Below, in pieces: positions 9,816 through 18,625 of a stretch of DNA of 64,000 nucleotides. The stretch comes from JABACD01 sp047639675 (lineage in GTDB: Bacteria; Planctomycetota; UBA1135; GCA-002686595): the NCBI GenBank assembly GCA_047639675.1, contig JBLIOI010000008.1, positions 1 to 64,000 of the forward strand, in the 5' to 3' direction. A program made the position numbers and the translations under genes. The notes beneath the pieces are model-generated. The model worked only from the letters and a program-made list of their open reading frames with translations, was not told the DNA's origin and did not search any database. Position 1 is the first letter of the stretch; every line of letters starts with the position of its first letter.

Positions 9816-11111
9816 TTAGGCGTCGACCATGGTAAACATCAAAGTTGCCTCACAAACGATTCTGCCCGCAACGGTTCCGACTCCTTTGACTCGTGCAATT
9901 TTGCCTTTCATCCGTTCCGTCTCGACCTCGATCCGCAACTGATCGCCGGGGGTCACTTGGCCGCGTAACTTAACCTTGTCAATTGACCAGAGGACCGCCA
10001 GCTTGCCGGTGTTCTCCAGCTTACGCAAAAGCAGCACTCCTGCGAGTTGAGCCATTGATTCAAGCTGCAAAACCCCGGGCATTAAGGGCTGGTCAGGGAA
10101 GTGTCCTGCAAAATAAGGTTCGTTGATCGTGACGTTCTTGATCGCCACCGCCTTGCGGTAGCCATCGATTTCGATCACGCGGTCGATCATCATGAAGGGG
10201 TAACGGTGCGGCAACATGCGCAAGATCTCACGCACATCGAGTCCCGACTCACGCGTAATGACACCGCCAGTCTCCTCTTTCTGCATCAGATCGAGCAGCT
10301 TGCGTACAAGCTCCGCGTTCAGTTTGTGACCGGAACGCGTTCCGATCACATGAGCCTGCAATTGAGCGCCAAGTAGCTGCAAGTCGCCGACCAGGTCGAG
10401 CATCTTGTGACGGACGGGCTCGCCGGGCAAACGCATCTCGGTCTGCGGATCGCCAAGCACCATCGTGTTCTCGCGAGTCGCCCCCTTGCCTAGTCCTGCG
10501 GCCTGAAGAGCCTCGACCTCAGAGGCCAAACAGAAGGTGCGCGCCGGTGCGATCTCCGTGCTGAACACTTCAGGTGTGATGTCGAAGCGCAGACACCCGC
10601 CACCTTCCAGCTCAGGATCATCGAAGGAGGCTATGTATTGCACGCTAAGGAATTCATTGTCGGTGGGTAGCGCCACCAATGAGGAATCCCCATGCCGCAC
10701 ATAGATCGCTTGCGTGAGCTTGAAGACGCGCGCCTCCAGCCGCTGCTCGGACAGGCCCGCCTGCTCGAACATCTCGACGAAATTCGCCGCACTGCCATCG
10801 AGTCCGGGCATTTCTGTTCCGGACATCTCCACTTTTAGATTGTCGATCCCCAGGCCGCCGCAAGCTGCCAGGAAGTGTTCAATGGTTTCGACACAAACCG
10901 GTCCGCGCTGCAATCGCGAGCGGCGATCCGAATCGGAATAGAAACTAACGTTGGCTGGAATCGCCTGGGAATCGGGGACGTCAGTGCGCAGGAACTCGAT
11001 GCCTGTGCCTGGCGGCGCATTGAGTACGCGGACCTTTACTGTCTCTCCGCTATGCAATCCGATCCCTTCGAACTCAACTGCGGTCTTAAGTGTTCTTTGC
11101 TGGCGCGTCAC
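9816..11111 (-). CDS. lpxC/fabZ: Fused LpxC deacetylase and FabZ dehydratase
   Basis: Bifunctional protein of 431 residues. The N-terminal LpxC part (1-282) is the zinc UDP-3-O-acyl-GlcNAc deacetylase, the committed step of lipid A synthesis. Its zinc ligands are visible as His79 (ETIEHF), His235 and Asp239 (RHKMLDLVGD), with His262 in the SGHK motif. The FabZ part (about 290-431) is the 3-hydroxyacyl-ACP dehydratase, with His302 in LPHRYPF and His337/Glu351 in GHFPDQPLMPGVLQLES. This fusion is known from Bacteroidetes and other LPS-bearing phyla, and links control of lipid A and fatty acid synthesis. The GTG start overlaps the lpxD stop (GTGA). Confidence 0.97.
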   Translation of the reverse strand: MTRQQRTLKTAVEFEGIGLHSGETVKVRVLNAPPGTGIEFLRTDVPDSQAIPANVSFYSDSDRRSRLQRGPVCVETIEHFLAACGGLGIDNLKVEMSGTEMPGLDGSAANFVEMFEQAGLSEQRLEARVFKLTQAIYVRHGDSSLVALPTDNEFLSVQYIASFDDPELEGGGCLRFDITPEVFSTEIAPARTFCLASEVEALQAAGLGKGATRENTMVLGDPQTEMRLPGEPVRHKMLDLVGDLQLLGAQLQAHVIGTRSGHKLNAELVRKLLDLMQKEETGGVITRESGLDVREILRMLPHRYPFMMIDRVIEIDGYRKAVAIKNVTINEPYFAGHFPDQPLMPGVLQLESMAQLAGVLLLRKLENTGKLAVLWSIDKVKLRGQVTPGDQLRIEVETERMKGKIARVKGVGTVAGRIVCEATLMFTMVDA

Positions 11112-12193
11112 TTGGCCCCCTCTTCAATCTGACTCTCGAGTTTCTCGATCCGTTTCAATAACGACTGCAGCTGATCCCTGAGACGTGGGACCCGTTTCAT
11201 ATTCGCCACATCGCGTAAGACTGAATTGACCGGTCGCGCCGGCCAACCCGTAACTTGTGCGCCAGCTGCCACGTGGCTTGTCACGCCTGCTTGGCCGCCA
11301 ACCTGGGCGCCAGCGCCAATCGTCAGATGTCCGCCGACCCCTGATTGCCCGGCGAGGATCGCGCGTTTACCGATGGAGACAGAGCCCGCCAGCCCTACTA
11401 GAGCAACGATCAGCGCCGCGTCATCGATGATGCAGTTGTGCGCGACCTGGACCAAGTTATCGAGCTTGACCTGATTGCCGAGGCGTGTCACTCCAAAGCG
11501 CGCACGGTCGATGGCGCAGTTCGCGCCGATCTCAACGTCATCCCCGAGGATCACGGTGCCGCACTGGGGAATCTTCGACCAGCCTTCGGCTGTAGGCTCG
11601 TAGCCAAAACCGTCGGAACCAATCACCGTTCCCGAGTGCACGCTACAGCGCTCGCCGAGTTCAACCCGCGAGTACAAGACCACGTTGGCATGGAGCACAG
11701 TGTCAGCTCCAATGCGTACTCGGTCCGCCACCTTGACGCCGGCGTGCAACACAACACCGTCTCCCAATTCCGCCCCTTCCCCTACCGAGCACAAGGGCCC
11801 GATCGAAACCTTCTCGCCCAAGCGCGCTGATGGATGCACGACACTGCTCGGATGAACGCCGACTTCGACGGGAATCTCGGCGGGCGCAAACAAGGCGACC
11901 ACCTTGGTAAAGACCCGATTCGGATCGTCGACGCGCAGCAGCGCAAGGTCGGTACGAACGCACTTCACGTCGTGCCCGACGATCACCGCCGCGGCACGGG
12001 TCGTTTCCAAGAGCGGCGCGTAACGCGGGTTGGCCAGGAAAGAAATGTTCTGCTCATCCGCACCTTCCAAGTCCGCCGGGCCGACGACAACACGCGAGCC
12101 GTCCCCTTCGAGGACAGCTCCGCAGTGTTCGGCGATATCTGAAACGGTCTTGGCCACCTTGACTCTTACGTACGTGCTTAGCTTAACTTCCAC
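11108..12193 (-). CDS. lpxD: UDP-3-O-acylglucosamine N-acyltransferase
   Basis: Adds the N-linked acyl chain to UDP-3-O-acyl-glucosamine in lipid A synthesis. The 361-residue protein has the N-terminal uridine-binding domain (about 10-100), then a long hexapeptide-repeat beta-helix (about 105-320) with the catalytic His in QVAHNC. A C-terminal helix (QLQSLLKRIEKLESQIEE) looks like a short coiled coil. The predicted start is GTG. It lies 61 bases after bamA and overlaps lpxC/fabZ by four bases. The order bamA-lpxD-lpxC/fabZ-lpxA lacks the skp/ompH gene often found between bamA and lpxD. Confidence 0.96.
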   Translation of the reverse strand: MEVKLSTYVRVKVAKTVSDIAEHCGAVLEGDGSRVVVGPADLEGADEQNISFLANPRYAPLLETTRAAAVIVGHDVKCVRTDLALLRVDDPNRVFTKVVALFAPAEIPVEVGVHPSSVVHPSARLGEKVSIGPLCSVGEGAELGDGVVLHAGVKVADRVRIGADTVLHANVVLYSRVELGERCSVHSGTVIGSDGFGYEPTAEGWSKIPQCGTVILGDDVEIGANCAIDRARFGVTRLGNQVKLDNLVQVAHNCIIDDAALIVALVGLAGSVSIGKRAILAGQSGVGGHLTIGAGAQVGGQAGVTSHVAAGAQVTGWPARPVNSVLRDVANMKRVPRLRDQLQSLLKRIEKLESQIEEGAK

Positions 12194-12254
12194 GAAGCGC
12201 TCCCCAATTGGGCGCTCCTAAGGTGCCCCAGATTAGCGCATCGCCGACCAGGTG

Positions 12255-14828
12255 TCACCGGGTGGCAATATTGAATGAGAAGACCTGCTCCCGATCGAAG
12301 GGATCGGCGTTCAACGGGAATCCGAAGTTGAAGGAAATCGGAATAGGGTAGATCAGCGCAAAACCAAAGCCTACCGAGGTTCGCATCTCCCCAACCGGCA
12401 GGGTGCCGGTATCTGGCCCCAGTACGCCCGCATCTATGAAGAGGTGCGTACGGAACATCTCAATTTCCTGATAGCTCCCGGGACGCGTCTGAGTAACGAG
12501 CGGGTAGCGATACTCCAGGCTGGCGCGCAGCATGGACTCCCCGCCTAGAACGTGGCCATCGGTGCTATAGGGTCCAACCCCACGGAAGCGGAATCCACGC
12601 AGAGTGTTAAAGCCGCCCAAAAATAGACGCTCGCTGTAAGGCACGACATCCGTGTCGCCGAAGGGCAGGGCAATCCCCATTCCCATCGACAGGCGGAAAC
12701 CCGAAGGTACGGCTTCCTCCTCTGAGCCGACCCGGAAGTACTCATCCCAGCTCACTCGACTGGAGTACATCTCCCAGTCAGTGCCGAGCAGATCCAAGGA
12801 GAGATCGTTGCGCCAATTCACAATTCGCCCGGATTTCGGATTGAAGGCCGCATCCGTACTGCGATAACCAGCTCCAAAGGTAAAGGAGTTGAGCTTCGAC
12901 ACGCCAATCTCTTGGGTCAATGCCCCCATCTCCGGATCAAGCAAGACCGCGAGGTCCACATCGCTCACCTTATTTTGACGTACCTTGAGCCCTACGTTGA
13001 ACGATCCGTCGTAGCCTATTTGACGACCGAAGGAGAGGCGCGCCGTGGTTCGCTTCTCCTCGTCGTACTCGTAGATGCGGTCGTAGATTGAGAACTCAGT
13101 GGTCATCGACCAAGCGTCGCGATGCAGCCCAAAGACGTCTGGTTCCGTGAAGCTAATGCGCGAACTTTCGCGCTGCGCACCTGGCGAGATCTCGATACTG
13201 AGCGTTTGCCCGCCGCCGTGAAATGCTTCCTTGCGGTAGACCTCGCCGAACGACCCGAAGAACGAACTCGGCGGATCGAATAGATCGAAGTTGTTCATCG
13301 TCAACGAGATGATTCCGAACAAACCATCATTCGAGTCGATACCGCCTGCAAGGGCAAACTGAACAACGCGCCCTTCGTCCACAATAAACTCGATGTCAAC
13401 CAGTCCCTCATCCCCCGTATTTGTGTGGAACACGAAGTAGGGATCGCGGTGCCCGATGGGATCTTGTTCGTCCGAGAAGTAGCCCAAGCGATTCAGGCGC
13501 CTGAGCGACGAGGTGATCTTCGACATATCCGCCAGATCGCCGGGGTCCACTGAGATGTGGCGACGCACCGTATCATCGCGGGTGTGCGTCGTACCCGAGA
13601 CACTCACTTCACGAATGCGTAGCTGCTTACCTTGAGCGACACGATAAATGACTTCAACCTCGGCTGTCTCCAAGTCGAAGATCAGTTCCGGCTCCAACCA
13701 TTTCCACGCCCATCCCGGACCAAGGGAGCCGTGTTCGATATAGCCATCCTTTCCGTAGTACTCACGTAGAGCAAAACGGTCGGTGGTGACAGAAGTGCGC
13801 AGGTAAGGATCGCCTACAGATAGAGTCACATTGTCCATCAGGTCCTGAAGTGGATAGTAAAGTTCCGCCGGCTCGGTGAGCGGAACATACATTTCTCCTC
13901 CAGGATTTGGCTTCTGATCAAAACCCTCGATGCTGACCTTCGTCACTGTGAAGCGCCGCCCTTCATCGAGCACGATGTGGACGTCCACCCAGCTGCGATC
14001 TTCGCTGAATTCGAGTTCGTCCAGTTCAACGACCGCATCCAAGTAGCCCCGGTCCCGATAGACATTGCGCATCGCAACCAAATCCGCTTGCAACGTCTCT
14101 TCTACAAAGTCCGCGCCATTCCAATCGAACAGTGAGGGCCCTTCAAGCTCGAGGGAAGACAGGTGCGTGAGGCCGTTCTTCCAGAGCATGAAGCCTGTGT
14201 CCGGCAGACTCTTATTGCCGTGGATAAAAACCTCGCTGACATTGACCAGCGGGCCCTCGACAATTTCAAAAATCACATCGCCAGGCATATCCGGATCGTC
14301 GCCAGCTTCAGGCTCTCGAATCACTGCATGAACCTGGGCATGGTGAAATCCTTTCTTGCGGTAGCCCTCAATGACTAGCGACTGGACCCTCGGAACTTGG
14401 TGGAAGTACAACTCCCGTCTGTCCTGAAGCTGGGTCCAATCGAGGATCGTTGATAGATCGACTTCGTCGTAGCCGATAAAGCGCGGCTCGAAATCCGAAG
14501 GATGCTCAACCACCGTGAGTAGCAAGTGGACACCCTCCGGCTCCACCTTGCCGGAGATATCGGCGCGCGCGTGAAACAAGCTCCACAGGTTGTCGAGACC
14601 CTTATCGATCGTCACCCTAGAAAATGAATCGCCGGCTCTGTGACCGAGGGCGGCGCGCAAACGGTCATCCGAATAACGTGTGGCCCCTTCGACTTCGATC
14701 GACAGCACCTTGAGGCCCTCGAAGCGATCTTCACGGACCAAGGTTTGCTCTTCGCTGCCTGACTCTTGGGCACTTAAGCCGTGAAGTGAGCTGGCCGTTA
14801 CCACGAGGAGCAAGAGGACGCACCTCAT
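12255..14828 (-). CDS. bamA: Outer-membrane assembly protein BamA
   Basis: Core of the machine that inserts beta-barrel proteins into the outer membrane. With the ATG at 14828 the protein begins with a clear signal peptide (MRCVLLLLVVTASSLHGLSA), preceded by GGGGGA, so I prefer this start. An upstream in-frame ATG at 14891 overlaps the dnaB stop (TAATG) and would add 21 residues before the signal. POTRA domains run to about residue 440, with several POTRA-like VEGPLVNVSEVFIHGN segments. The C-terminal half is a surface-antigen beta-barrel with RLFLGGFNTLRGFRFRGVG. The last residue is Arg rather than the usual aromatic. It heads the lpx genes, so barrel assembly and LPS synthesis are linked. 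Confidence 0.95.
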   Translation of the reverse strand: MRCVLLLLVVTASSLHGLSAQESGSEEQTLVREDRFEGLKVLSIEVEGATRYSDDRLRAALGHRAGDSFSRVTIDKGLDNLWSLFHARADISGKVEPEGVHLLLTVVEHPSDFEPRFIGYDEVDLSTILDWTQLQDRRELYFHQVPRVQSLVIEGYRKKGFHHAQVHAVIREPEAGDDPDMPGDVIFEIVEGPLVNVSEVFIHGNKSLPDTGFMLWKNGLTHLSSLELEGPSLFDWNGADFVEETLQADLVAMRNVYRDRGYLDAVVELDELEFSEDRSWVDVHIVLDEGRRFTVTKVSIEGFDQKPNPGGEMYVPLTEPAELYYPLQDLMDNVTLSVGDPYLRTSVTTDRFALREYYGKDGYIEHGSLGPGWAWKWLEPELIFDLETAEVEVIYRVAQGKQLRIREVSVSGTTHTRDDTVRRHISVDPGDLADMSKITSSLRRLNRLGYFSDEQDPIGHRDPYFVFHTNTGDEGLVDIEFIVDEGRVVQFALAGGIDSNDGLFGIISLTMNNFDLFDPPSSFFGSFGEVYRKEAFHGGGQTLSIEISPGAQRESSRISFTEPDVFGLHRDAWSMTTEFSIYDRIYEYDEEKRTTARLSFGRQIGYDGSFNVGLKVRQNKVSDVDLAVLLDPEMGALTQEIGVSKLNSFTFGAGYRSTDAAFNPKSGRIVNWRNDLSLDLLGTDWEMYSSRVSWDEYFRVGSEEEAVPSGFRLSMGMGIALPFGDTDVVPYSERLFLGGFNTLRGFRFRGVGPYSTDGHVLGGESMLRASLEYRYPLVTQTRPGSYQEIEMFRTHLFIDAGVLGPDTGTLPVGEMRTSVGFGFALIYPIPISFNFGFPLNADPFDREQVFSFNIATR

Positions 14829-14890
14829 GAGAGTCCCCCAGAGGTTACGGCTCACGATCGACAAGTAATGATTCCCTTCTCGATCAGACA

Positions 14891-16279
14891 TTAAGGCGCT
14901 ATGGGTTCGGCCACAGAAGGACTCCGATTCTCGAATCGCAGCATGCTGCCGAAGAACTGTAGTTTGACGGTTCCCGTTGGACCGTTCCGTTGCTTTCCGA
15001 TGATCACTTCCGCCAGTCCGCGATTCTCATCGGTCGGCTCATAGTACTCAGGTCGGTAGAGCATCATTACGATGTCCGCGTCCTGCTCGATCGATCCGGA
15101 CTCACGCAAGTCCGACAGCTGTGGCCGCTTGTCCTCGCGGGATTCCACGGCGCGTGAAAGCTGAGACAAAGCGATCACAGGGCATTCAAGTTCACGGGAG
15201 AGCTCTTTCAACGAACGCGAAATAGCACTGATCTCCAACTGACGACTCTCCGCCTTGGGATGGGTCATCAACTGCAAGTAATCCACCACGATCATGTGCA
15301 AGCCCTTCTCGCGCTGCTTGATGCGCCGCGCGCGGCTGCGCATTGACATCACCGAGATACCCGGCGTGTCGTCAATAAAGAGTCGCAGCTGTGAAAGCTC
15401 CCCAGCCGCGTTGGCCAGCTCCGCGTAATCATCCGGGGGAATGTGCCCCGTCTTCAATTTGTGGGCGTCGACCTTGGCACGCGTGCACAACATCCGACTC
15501 ACTACGGACTGCTTTCCCATCTCCAAGCTGAAGAAGAGAACAACCGGCGGACCATCACTCATCCAATCTGGATTGGCGGCAGCCGCATGGTCCATCAAGT
15601 TCAAGGCAAGCGCCGTCTTACCCATCGCGGGCCGAGCCGCCAAGATAATCAGTTCACCCCCACCCCAACCGGAAGTTAGATCGTCAAGATCGTAGAAACC
15701 GCTGGTCAATCCGACCAGCCCACTGCGATGGGATGCAGAGTCGATACGCTTCATCGTGTCTTGCAACACAAGGCCGATCGAGTCCGCGTCCGACGAGCCG
15801 CGCTCGTCGGATATTTTGAAGATCGAGTGCTCACTCTCGTCGACAAGGTTGCGAACGTTGTCGCCATCGGGGCGCGTTGAGTAGGCCTTCGCAACAATGT
15901 CCGTAGCCTCAGAGATCAAGCGCCTTAGTGTCGCCGTCTGATTGACGAGCATCGCGTGGTGCTTAATGTGCGCGGAGGAAGAAACGACTGCAGTCAACTC
16001 GAGCAGGTAGCTCCGACCGCCACACTTCTCCAGGGCCTCTTTGGCCAAGAGGCGCTCGCCAACACTGATAAAGTCGATCGGCTCGGCACGCTCCGCGAGG
16101 TGCTCAAGAGCTTCGTAAATAATCCCGTTGCGCGGGTTGAAGAAGTCCTCCTCCTTGAGGAGATCGACCACATCCGGCATGCGCCGAGGATCGATCAGAA
16201 GCGAACCCAGAACGGCCCTCTCGGCCTCTTCGTTGTGTGGGGGAATTCGCCCTATTTCGCTTTCGTATTGCATGCTCAT
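14891..16279 (-). CDS. dnaB: Replicative DNA helicase DnaB
   Basis: Hexameric helicase that unwinds DNA at the replication fork. The protein is 462 residues. The N-terminal primase-interaction domain covers about 12-115, starting PPHNEEAERAVLGSLL. The RecA-like motor domain has a Walker A at ARPAMGKTALA (Lys221), Walker B in MIVVDYLQLM, and the SRSLKELSRELECPVIALSQLSR type region. No intein interrupts it, though DnaB is a common intein site. It follows rplI across a hairpin terminator, as in many bacteria, and its stop codon overlaps a possible bamA start. Confidence 0.97.
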   Translation of the reverse strand: MSMQYESEIGRIPPHNEEAERAVLGSLLIDPRRMPDVVDLLKEEDFFNPRNGIIYEALEHLAERAEPIDFISVGERLLAKEALEKCGGRSYLLELTAVVSSSAHIKHHAMLVNQTATLRRLISEATDIVAKAYSTRPDGDNVRNLVDESEHSIFKISDERGSSDADSIGLVLQDTMKRIDSASHRSGLVGLTSGFYDLDDLTSGWGGGELIILAARPAMGKTALALNLMDHAAAANPDWMSDGPPVVLFFSLEMGKQSVVSRMLCTRAKVDAHKLKTGHIPPDDYAELANAAGELSQLRLFIDDTPGISVMSMRSRARRIKQREKGLHMIVVDYLQLMTHPKAESRQLEISAISRSLKELSRELECPVIALSQLSRAVESREDKRPQLSDLRESGSIEQDADIVMMLYRPEYYEPTDENRGLAEVIIGKQRNGPTGTVKLQFFGSMLRFENRSPSVAEPIAP

Positions 16280-16371
16280 AATCCCGCCGATCCGGGCTCC
16301 AGAGGATAACGAGCACTAACGGCGGAAGAAACGACCCCTGCTCTCAAATCGCGGTTAGACCCAAAACAGAA

Positions 16372-16405
16372 CGAGGGCGCCCCCACCGAAGTAGGGGCGC
16401 CCTCG
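16372..16405 (-). terminator. Terminator after the rpsF-rpsR-rplI genes
   Basis: CGAGGGCGCCCC (16372-16383) pairs perfectly over 12 bases with GGGGCGCCCTCG (16394-16405), with a 10-base loop. It sits 27 bases past the rplI stop. No long T tract follows, so it may attenuate rather than block transcription into dnaB. Confidence 0.7.
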
Positions 16406-16431
16406 CGTATCAGATGGGCTCAAAGCCCCAA

Positions 16432-17007
16432 TTACATCTCGTTGGCAGCTTCCGCTTCACCTTCGAATTCTTGGATCTCTTTGGCGGTCTCGCTGTCAGC
16501 GGCCTCTTCAGGCTTGGCTGCGCGGGGTTGCGGCTTGACCACTTCGGTCATTCCGTTTTCGCCCTCGACCTTGACTGTGATTTCGCCTGAACGCTCGGCG
16601 TGCAGGTGAATCGAAACCGAGTGCTCACCAACCGATTTGATCGGCTCGCTGATGCGCACAGCCTTCTCGTCCACCGTTTGGCCAACTTCAGCCAACAACT
16701 TGACGATCAACTTGGCGTTCACAGAACCGTAGAGGTGCCCGTGATCATCGCAGCGCTGAACTGTCTTGAGCTCAAGCTTGCCATAAGCCTTCAAGCGGTC
16801 TTCAAGCTCAGCAAACAAGGCAGCTTCTTCAGTATCAAGGCGCACACGACGGCGCTCCATGGCCTTCTTGTTGTCCTCGGTAGCTTCGATGCCGATCTTA
16901 TTGGGGACCAAGTAGTTGCGTGCGTAGCCGGGCGCAACGCGCACGATGTCGCCGCAACGACCTAAGTTTTTAACGTTCTCTCGGAGCAGGATTTCTGTCT
17001 CTCGCAT
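16432..17007 (-). CDS. rplI: 50S ribosomal protein L9
   Basis: Large-subunit protein that binds 23S rRNA near the L1 stalk. The N-terminal domain (LLRENVKNLGRCGDIVRVAPGYARNYLVP) and long connecting helix are clear, followed by the C-terminal domain to about residue 148. The protein is 191 residues, about 40 more than usual. The extra tail is acidic and Pro/Ala/Glu-rich (AAKPEEAADSETAKEIQEFE) and probably disordered. It lies 20 bases after rpsR. Confidence 0.97.
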   Translation of the reverse strand: MRETEILLRENVKNLGRCGDIVRVAPGYARNYLVPNKIGIEATEDNKKAMERRRVRLDTEEAALFAELEDRLKAYGKLELKTVQRCDDHGHLYGSVNAKLIVKLLAEVGQTVDEKAVRISEPIKSVGEHSVSIHLHAERSGEITVKVEGENGMTEVVKPQPRAAKPEEAADSETAKEIQEFEGEAEAANEM

Positions 17008-17027
17008 GATCTCAATACCTGTTGGAA

Positions 17028-17264
17028 TCAGCCCACAAAGGGCAGAAGGCCAATATGACGGGCGCGTTTGACTTCTTTCTTCAGCTTGCGCTGCGTCTGT
17101 GCACAGAAACCTGTGCGGCGACGTCCCTGGATCTGGCCCTGGGGGGTCAGAAACTTGAGAAGGTGGTCTGCGTCCAAATAACTAAGCGCGTGATCAACGT
17201 CCGTCTTCTTGCCTAGTTTGACAAGACCACGGCCGCCACGGCGTGCTTTACGTCCCATTGCCAT
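17028..17264 (-). CDS. rpsR: 30S ribosomal protein S18
   Basis: Small-subunit protein that pairs with S6 on 16S rRNA. At 78 residues it has normal length. The core HALSYLDADHLLKFLTPQGQ and RRRTGFCAQTQRKLKKEVKRAR match S18. The basic RKARRGGRG N-terminus is typical. It starts one base after the rpsF stop, so translation is coupled and the two partner proteins are made together. Confidence 0.97.
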   Translation of the reverse strand: MAMGRKARRGGRGLVKLGKKTDVDHALSYLDADHLLKFLTPQGQIQGRRRTGFCAQTQRKLKKEVKRARHIGLLPFVG

Positions 17265-17265
17265 C

Positions 17266-17808
17266 TCAGTTGTCCTCCGTTGTGCTTACGGTCTCTTCTT
17301 TTGCAGGTGCGTTCGATTCTGACGCGTCATCACCACCGCGGGGGCCGCGGTCTCCGCGATCGCCACGGTCTCCGCGATCACCACGGTCACCGCGGTCTCC
17401 GCGGTCATACTCCTCAACCGGCTCCTCGACAAAGTCGACGTGATCGTCGTCCGGAGGCGTCGGAACCGAGAAGTCTTCTCCGCCCTCAACTTCAACGAAC
17501 TCGGCTTCCGATTCCGGAACCGCCTCGACCATGACTTCGAGACTGCGCAGAACGGACTCGTTCAACTCAAAGTCACGACGCATCGCGGGGATGTTGTCTG
17601 CGGGAATGTGGTAATAGGTCAAGAGGAAGGTCGCGCGATTCTTGCCACCGATCGGGTAGGCAAGGCGCTTCTCATCCCAGCGACGCGCGGAGATGACAGT
17701 TCCTCCGTGCTTTTCAAGTGTGGTAGTTACGACCGCCTTCGCCTGACTCCAGTCCTCACGGACCAGGGCGTTGTCGATCAAAAACATGCCTTCGTAAATT
17801 CGTTCCAA
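17266..17808 (-). CDS. rpsF: 30S ribosomal protein S6 with a repetitive tail
   Basis: Small-subunit protein that dimerises with S18. The core (1-100) starts YEGMFLIDNALVREDW and includes WDEKRLAYPIGGKNRATFLLTYY. The protein is 180 residues, against roughly 95-135 usually. The extra C-terminus is acidic, then holds about seven tandem DRG tripeptides encoded by degenerate 9-base repeats, then a polar end (GGDDASESNAPAKEETV). RG-rich stretches like this often bind RNA or are disordered. The repeat could vary in copy number between strains. Confidence 0.96.
   Translation of the reverse strand: MERIYEGMFLIDNALVREDWSQAKAVVTTTLEKHGGTVISARRWDEKRLAYPIGGKNRATFLLTYYHIPADNIPAMRRDFELNESVLRSLEVMVEAVPESEAEFVEVEGGEDFSVPTPPDDDHVDFVEEPVEEYDRGDRGDRGDRGDRGDRGDRGPRGGDDASESNAPAKEETVSTTEDN
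17328..17408 (-). repeat. Tandem 9-base repeat inside rpsF
   Basis: About seven back-to-back 9-base units of the type GACCGCGGA encode successive DRG tripeptides. The units differ mainly at third codon positions, so the amino-acid repeat is kept while the DNA drifts. The pattern suggests slippage followed by selection on the protein. Confidence 0.8.
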
Positions 17809-17853
17809 GAGTGAACTCCTGTGGTTTGTGGGTCCTGTAAGTCGCGTTGGCGG

Positions 17854-18516
17854 TCAGCCAGCGCTTTGGTTCCAGCGGCTATGGAACCGCGTCATGCACT
17901 TTTCGATATCTCCTGATTCGATCCAGTCGAGTAGAGCCTCGCTCGCATTTGCGATGGAGATTTCCGCTTCGACCTTTTCCGAGTCAGCAAAAGGTTCAAG
18001 TACGTGACGCGCCGCGTCGGTTCTCGGTCTCCCGATCCCCACGCGAAGGCGTGGAAAACGATCGGTCCCGAGGGATTGGATGATGGAACGCATGCCGTTC
18101 TGCCCTCCGGCCCCTCCATGGGGTCTGAAGCGCAAGCAACCGAGATCCAAGTCGAGGTCGTCATAGACCACAAGGATGTCTTCAGCCGGAACCTTTGCCC
18201 AATGAGCAATGGGACCGACAGCGTCGCCAGAAGAGTTCATGAAAGTCTCGGGTTTCAGCAGCAGAGCATCGAAGTCAAAGTGTCTCGCAAACCGAAATTT
18301 GCGAGAGCCTCCATAACCCGAAGCGCTCGTGCCGCCCACCGATTCCTCTCCGTCGCGCGGAGAGTTGACCTGGATGGACTTTTCTAAATTGCGTGCAGTC
18401 TGAAAGAGCAGCCCTTCATGAAGTGCGAGATGATCGAGCACCTGAAACCCGACGTTGTGTCGGGTTTCTGCGTACTCTGGACCGGGATTGCCTAGTCCAA
18501 CGACGATGCGTGTCAC
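17854..18516 (-). CDS. pth: Peptidyl-tRNA hydrolase
   Basis: Releases peptides from prematurely dropped peptidyl-tRNA. The 220-residue protein has the family opening VGLGNPGPEYAETRHNVGF with catalytic His20, plus LLLKPETFMNSSG with its Asn, DDLDLDLG with the Asp, and GGAGGQNGMRSII. Relative to typical forms near 190 residues it has an insertion of about 20-25 residues (around 44-72, GEESVGGTSASGYGGSRK) between the second strand and the KPETFMN motif. The catalytic residues are all present. It lies between rplY and rpsF in the classic prs-rplY-pth order. Confidence 0.96.
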   Translation of the reverse strand: MTRIVVGLGNPGPEYAETRHNVGFQVLDHLALHEGLLFQTARNLEKSIQVNSPRDGEESVGGTSASGYGGSRKFRFARHFDFDALLLKPETFMNSSGDAVGPIAHWAKVPAEDILVVYDDLDLDLGCLRFRPHGGAGGQNGMRSIIQSLGTDRFPRLRVGIGRPRTDAARHVLEPFADSEKVEAEISIANASEALLDWIESGDIEKCMTRFHSRWNQSAG

Positions 18517-18625
18517 TTTTGCCTCAGGAAGTGCATTGGGGCCCCCGCCTGCGCGAGGTAAGGGCCGAACATTCTAGTGCGGGACCGCCCGGGCGCAAGT
18601 GGGCGCCTGGACAGTCCGCCAGAAA

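Noticed and set aside
17328..17408. CRISPR-like repeat run
   Set aside because: The 9-base units are contiguous with no spacers and lie in frame inside rpsF.
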